Shown here: one piece after another, positions 61,414 through 64,000 of the stretch
Layout of the letters: each line of letters opens with the position of its first letter
Position numbering within the stretch: position 1 is the stretch's first letter
Assembly: GCF_047496725.1 (NCBI RefSeq)
Contig: NC_132974.1
Coordinates: forward strand, 6,500,001-6,564,000
DNA from: Anoplolepis gracilipes
Lineage: Eukaryota > Arthropoda > Insecta > Hymenoptera > Formicidae
Direction of reading: 5' to 3'
Length of the DNA: 64,000 nt
Program-made: the position numbers and the translations under genes
Notes under the pieces: generated by a model
The model's database searches: none
Seen by the model: only the letters and a program-made list of their open reading frames with translations
What the model was told of the DNA's origin: nothing

Positions 61414-64000
61414 TTAGTCCGGTTATTGTTGATCGCGATTAAATTGAATGACTCATTTGGATACATTTTATTTCAAAGTTACATATAGACATTCGTTCGT
61501 TGACTTTTCGGTTAACTTTACACGTATTTCGCTTATTCGTTTGTCTTATTTTTAAAGTTAAAATCAAAAAGAGATAAAGAACGTCTAAAATTAAAACTAC
61601 GAAATCTTCTCAGATGCAGATGATTGCTAAAATAAAACGCTTCTATATTTACATCTTGAAATTAATATTGAGAAGGAGAATCTCAGATAAAATGTGCCGA
61701 TGTGGCGCAGAGAAATGACGGATCAAAAATCTAAATTAGTTGCAATTACCGCGAGCGAGTTAATCAAATAAAACTTTCCCGAATTACAGTTATCACAATT
61801 TCGTTTCATATTAAACGGAAATTCCTCAATTACACGATTTTCTCAACTCCGGGATAATAGTCGACGTTCCATGCGCAATCGCTAGCGATTCCGTTTAACG
61901 TCGAAAGATTCACGGAGCGCGCCCAAACTCCTCTAATTTAACATACATTGAGATATATTTTTTTTTCTCGCGCTAATTGCGTTACTTTCAAAGTATCGTC
62001 GAGCTCTGACACTTAACTACGACACTGTCATTCTATAACATTCCCATTCTTGATCGCGATGATTGCGCGCTCACGGTCACCGGGACTACCAGTCTCCCGC
62101 CTTTTATTTGTTCGCAACAATAGAAAAGAATCAGTACCATGGAGCGATTTGACAACGGTATTGCGAGCATTGGGGCATTCACCAACGTCCTGACCGGTGC
62201 GTGTGTCGGCCTCTGCACCCCTGGACACGCTGGACATCGGACAGCCGTGGTCCCGTTGGCCGGGGGAGCCTAATTTCGAAAACGGTAAACTGGTTTGTCC
62301 AGTTTCCACCTTTATTCGCTCCTTCGGCCTTCCTTCCTTCCGTACCGCTCTGCGCGTTTGTAGGGTCGCCTTGCAGCCGACTGGATCCAAAAAGAAGAGC
62401 GGGTTCGGGGTGGGGTGGGGGGGTGGGGGGAACGCAGTGGCGGTCACTTTTTCGACCGGGGTCCAGTCGGTCAGTTTTCATTGGACATTGGTCACAGTTA
62501 TTCGCGATTTTTCGCGACGATCGGTCGCGTCGCGGAGAGCATGATCTGTTCGAATTTTTCGCGAATCCACGGAAAAAAGTTTCCCCTTTTGACGTGTGTC
62601 CTCGCGCAGTGCAACTCGCTCAGAATATTGCTGCGAAATTCGCAGAAAATTGGTGCTTGAATGAAGCAAATATTTAATTTCATTAATGTCTCCACGTTGT
62701 AATAATATACGATTATTGGAATAAATTTTACATCGCGAAATTTTTTTTTTTTTGAAAGAGAAAAACGTCGTAACTTTTAAAATGGAGAAGATATGAGAGA
62801 GAAAAAAATTGCTATTTACTGAAGAAGATGCAAGAATTATCGGAAGGTTTCTCGTTCAAATTTGTGCTTCGAGATGCAGAAGGAAGCTGCGAAGGAGGCC
62901 AAAGTTTAGCGGAAGCTTGCGACAGAGACAAAAAGGGTTCTCGGAGTTTCTTCCTGACCCCTCGATCACCATCCGTGCACCCTCGCACGATTCTCTCACT
63001 TTCTCCGGGGCTTCTACGTTCCAAGGAGCTCGGTGTAATTCAAATTCGGTTAATTCCGGTGATTTTTCAAAGTTTCATTAGACGCCGCCGGGCGGCAGGA
63101 GGGGCGAGGGAGGAGGGAGGGGGAGAACGTAGCCCCCGCGGGTGAAGTATGGCCTCATACTTTACTCTGCGGTCGGCGAAGGCGTCTTAGGCAACTAAGG
63201 AATCCTGGAATAACAGGACTTGCGAGCACACGAGGCGATGGGTGGAGGTGGGTGGATGAAGAAGGACGAGAAGGAGGAGGAGGAAGGTGGAATATAAGGG
63301 AGGTGGGTTATACCAGGGCAAAGGATTGCCGAGCGCGGTTAGGCGGATGCGCGGCGAGGGGGCAGGGCCGGAAGGAGATCCGAAATTGAAGCTACCTCGA
63401 TTTAGATTAGACGAATTTATATCGCTCGCCGGGAAAATCGCTCGCGGCATCTCCCGAACGGCTGGAAGTCGCTTTCTTTAGACAAAATGGAGATTCTACG
63501 CTTTCGCGACGGAGTACCACGGGTTTCCTTCATTCATTAATCTCGCTTCTTGAGTACGCGATGCATCCAAAGATAATAAAGTTACAGGATTTGCTACAAT
63601 AAAATTTTCGAAATTTCAAGAGATTATTATACTTTGAAAATATCGAAATATATATAATAAATGGCAAAATGCTGTGATGGCAAGATGCTATTCTATAATT
63701 TTTTGTATCAAGTAAAATTTTTATATAAAAAGCGAAGAAAGAGATCAATTTCGAGACAATCGACGTTAGATTCATAAAATACGTTACGTTCGTAAAATAG
63801 GACGAGCGTCCTGCAATCTGCTGTAATTTATGGTCGCTGTAAACATCGTTGAAATTACAGTCTGATTACTTGCGAGTCTTTCCGGTCGCTCTCCAGTTAT
63901 CATCGTAATGAGGCCACGCGGCGACGCGGTGTACCGGGTGGTAGGATCTTTTTTTTTTCTCCCGACGCGCGCGTTACGAGCGTGCATGCGAACGAAAGGC

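Larger units (their letters stand above)
55943..64000. other. Presumed first intron and flank of the signal-peptide gene
   Basis: Starts at the GTACGC donor. Mostly AT-rich, with CpG-rich segments at 58.9-59.2, 59.6-60.1, 60.8-61.2 and 63.0-63.4 kb, plus the repeats listed. No second exon is secure; the following exon may lie beyond the right edge. Confidence 0.35.

Noticed and set aside
1..64000. tRNA, rRNA, conserved microRNA and CRISPR
   Set aside because: No cloverleaf-type GTTCGA context, no rRNA segment, none of the common insect miRNA seeds I checked by eye (let-7, bantam, miR-1, -7, -8, -9, -10, -124), and no direct-repeat/spacer array. A covariance scan would be decisive.

Overview
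The window is nuclear DNA of an insect, most likely a hymenopteran such as an ant. This rests on composition: CpG is abundant throughout, including in non-coding DNA; long CT/GA dinucleotide arrays recur every few kilobases; AT-rich non-coding DNA alternates with GC-rich CpG-island-like blocks; genes appear as short exons with GT-AG splice sites; and a small inverted-repeat element with CAGGGTGTCCC ends is present, a type I associate with insect genomes. There are no operons, rRNA, recognisable tRNAs or CRISPR. Almost all long open frames here are translated microsatellites or CpG-rich DNA, not genes.

The best-supported gene runs leftward (minus strand). A 1.6-kb exon (8746-10352) encodes a low-complexity protein rich in Gln, His, Gly and acidic residues, typical of an insect nuclear or transcription regulator. 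It splices in phase, CAG|GTGAGA to a pyrimidine-rich AG, into a 111-nt exon (6853-6963) ending TLEECWSTLQR before GTGAGT. The rest of the gene should lie left of the window. Two tiny upstream candidate exons (19564-19590 and 20577-20610) have canonical donors and phases that join into one open frame with the large exon.

A second minus-strand gene is represented by a terminal coding exon at 27231-27440, a Cys-containing protein I do not recognise. About 0.5 kb away is a diverged tandem copy with an in-frame stop, a decaying duplicate (27765-27938). On the plus strand there are candidate first coding exons at 26496-26572 (MASGGADRYENDG..., with an upstream in-frame stop and a TATA-like box), at 30316-30332 (very short), and at 55807-55942 (a clear signal peptide followed by a consensus-like donor).

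The remainder is intron or intergenic DNA. It carries about 30 simple-sequence arrays, a 380-bp TIR element (49183-49562) lying next to a second, longer imperfect foldback (49698-50128), several near-perfect hairpins (23422-23461, 24355-24403, 52725-52823, 55033-55112), and promoter-like motif clusters, notably three CCAAT boxes with a Pho/YY1 site at 21544-21633. I found no novel multi-gene system. The items most worth checking are the possible microexon chain of the Q-rich gene, the duplicated exon with its dead copy, and the hairpins.
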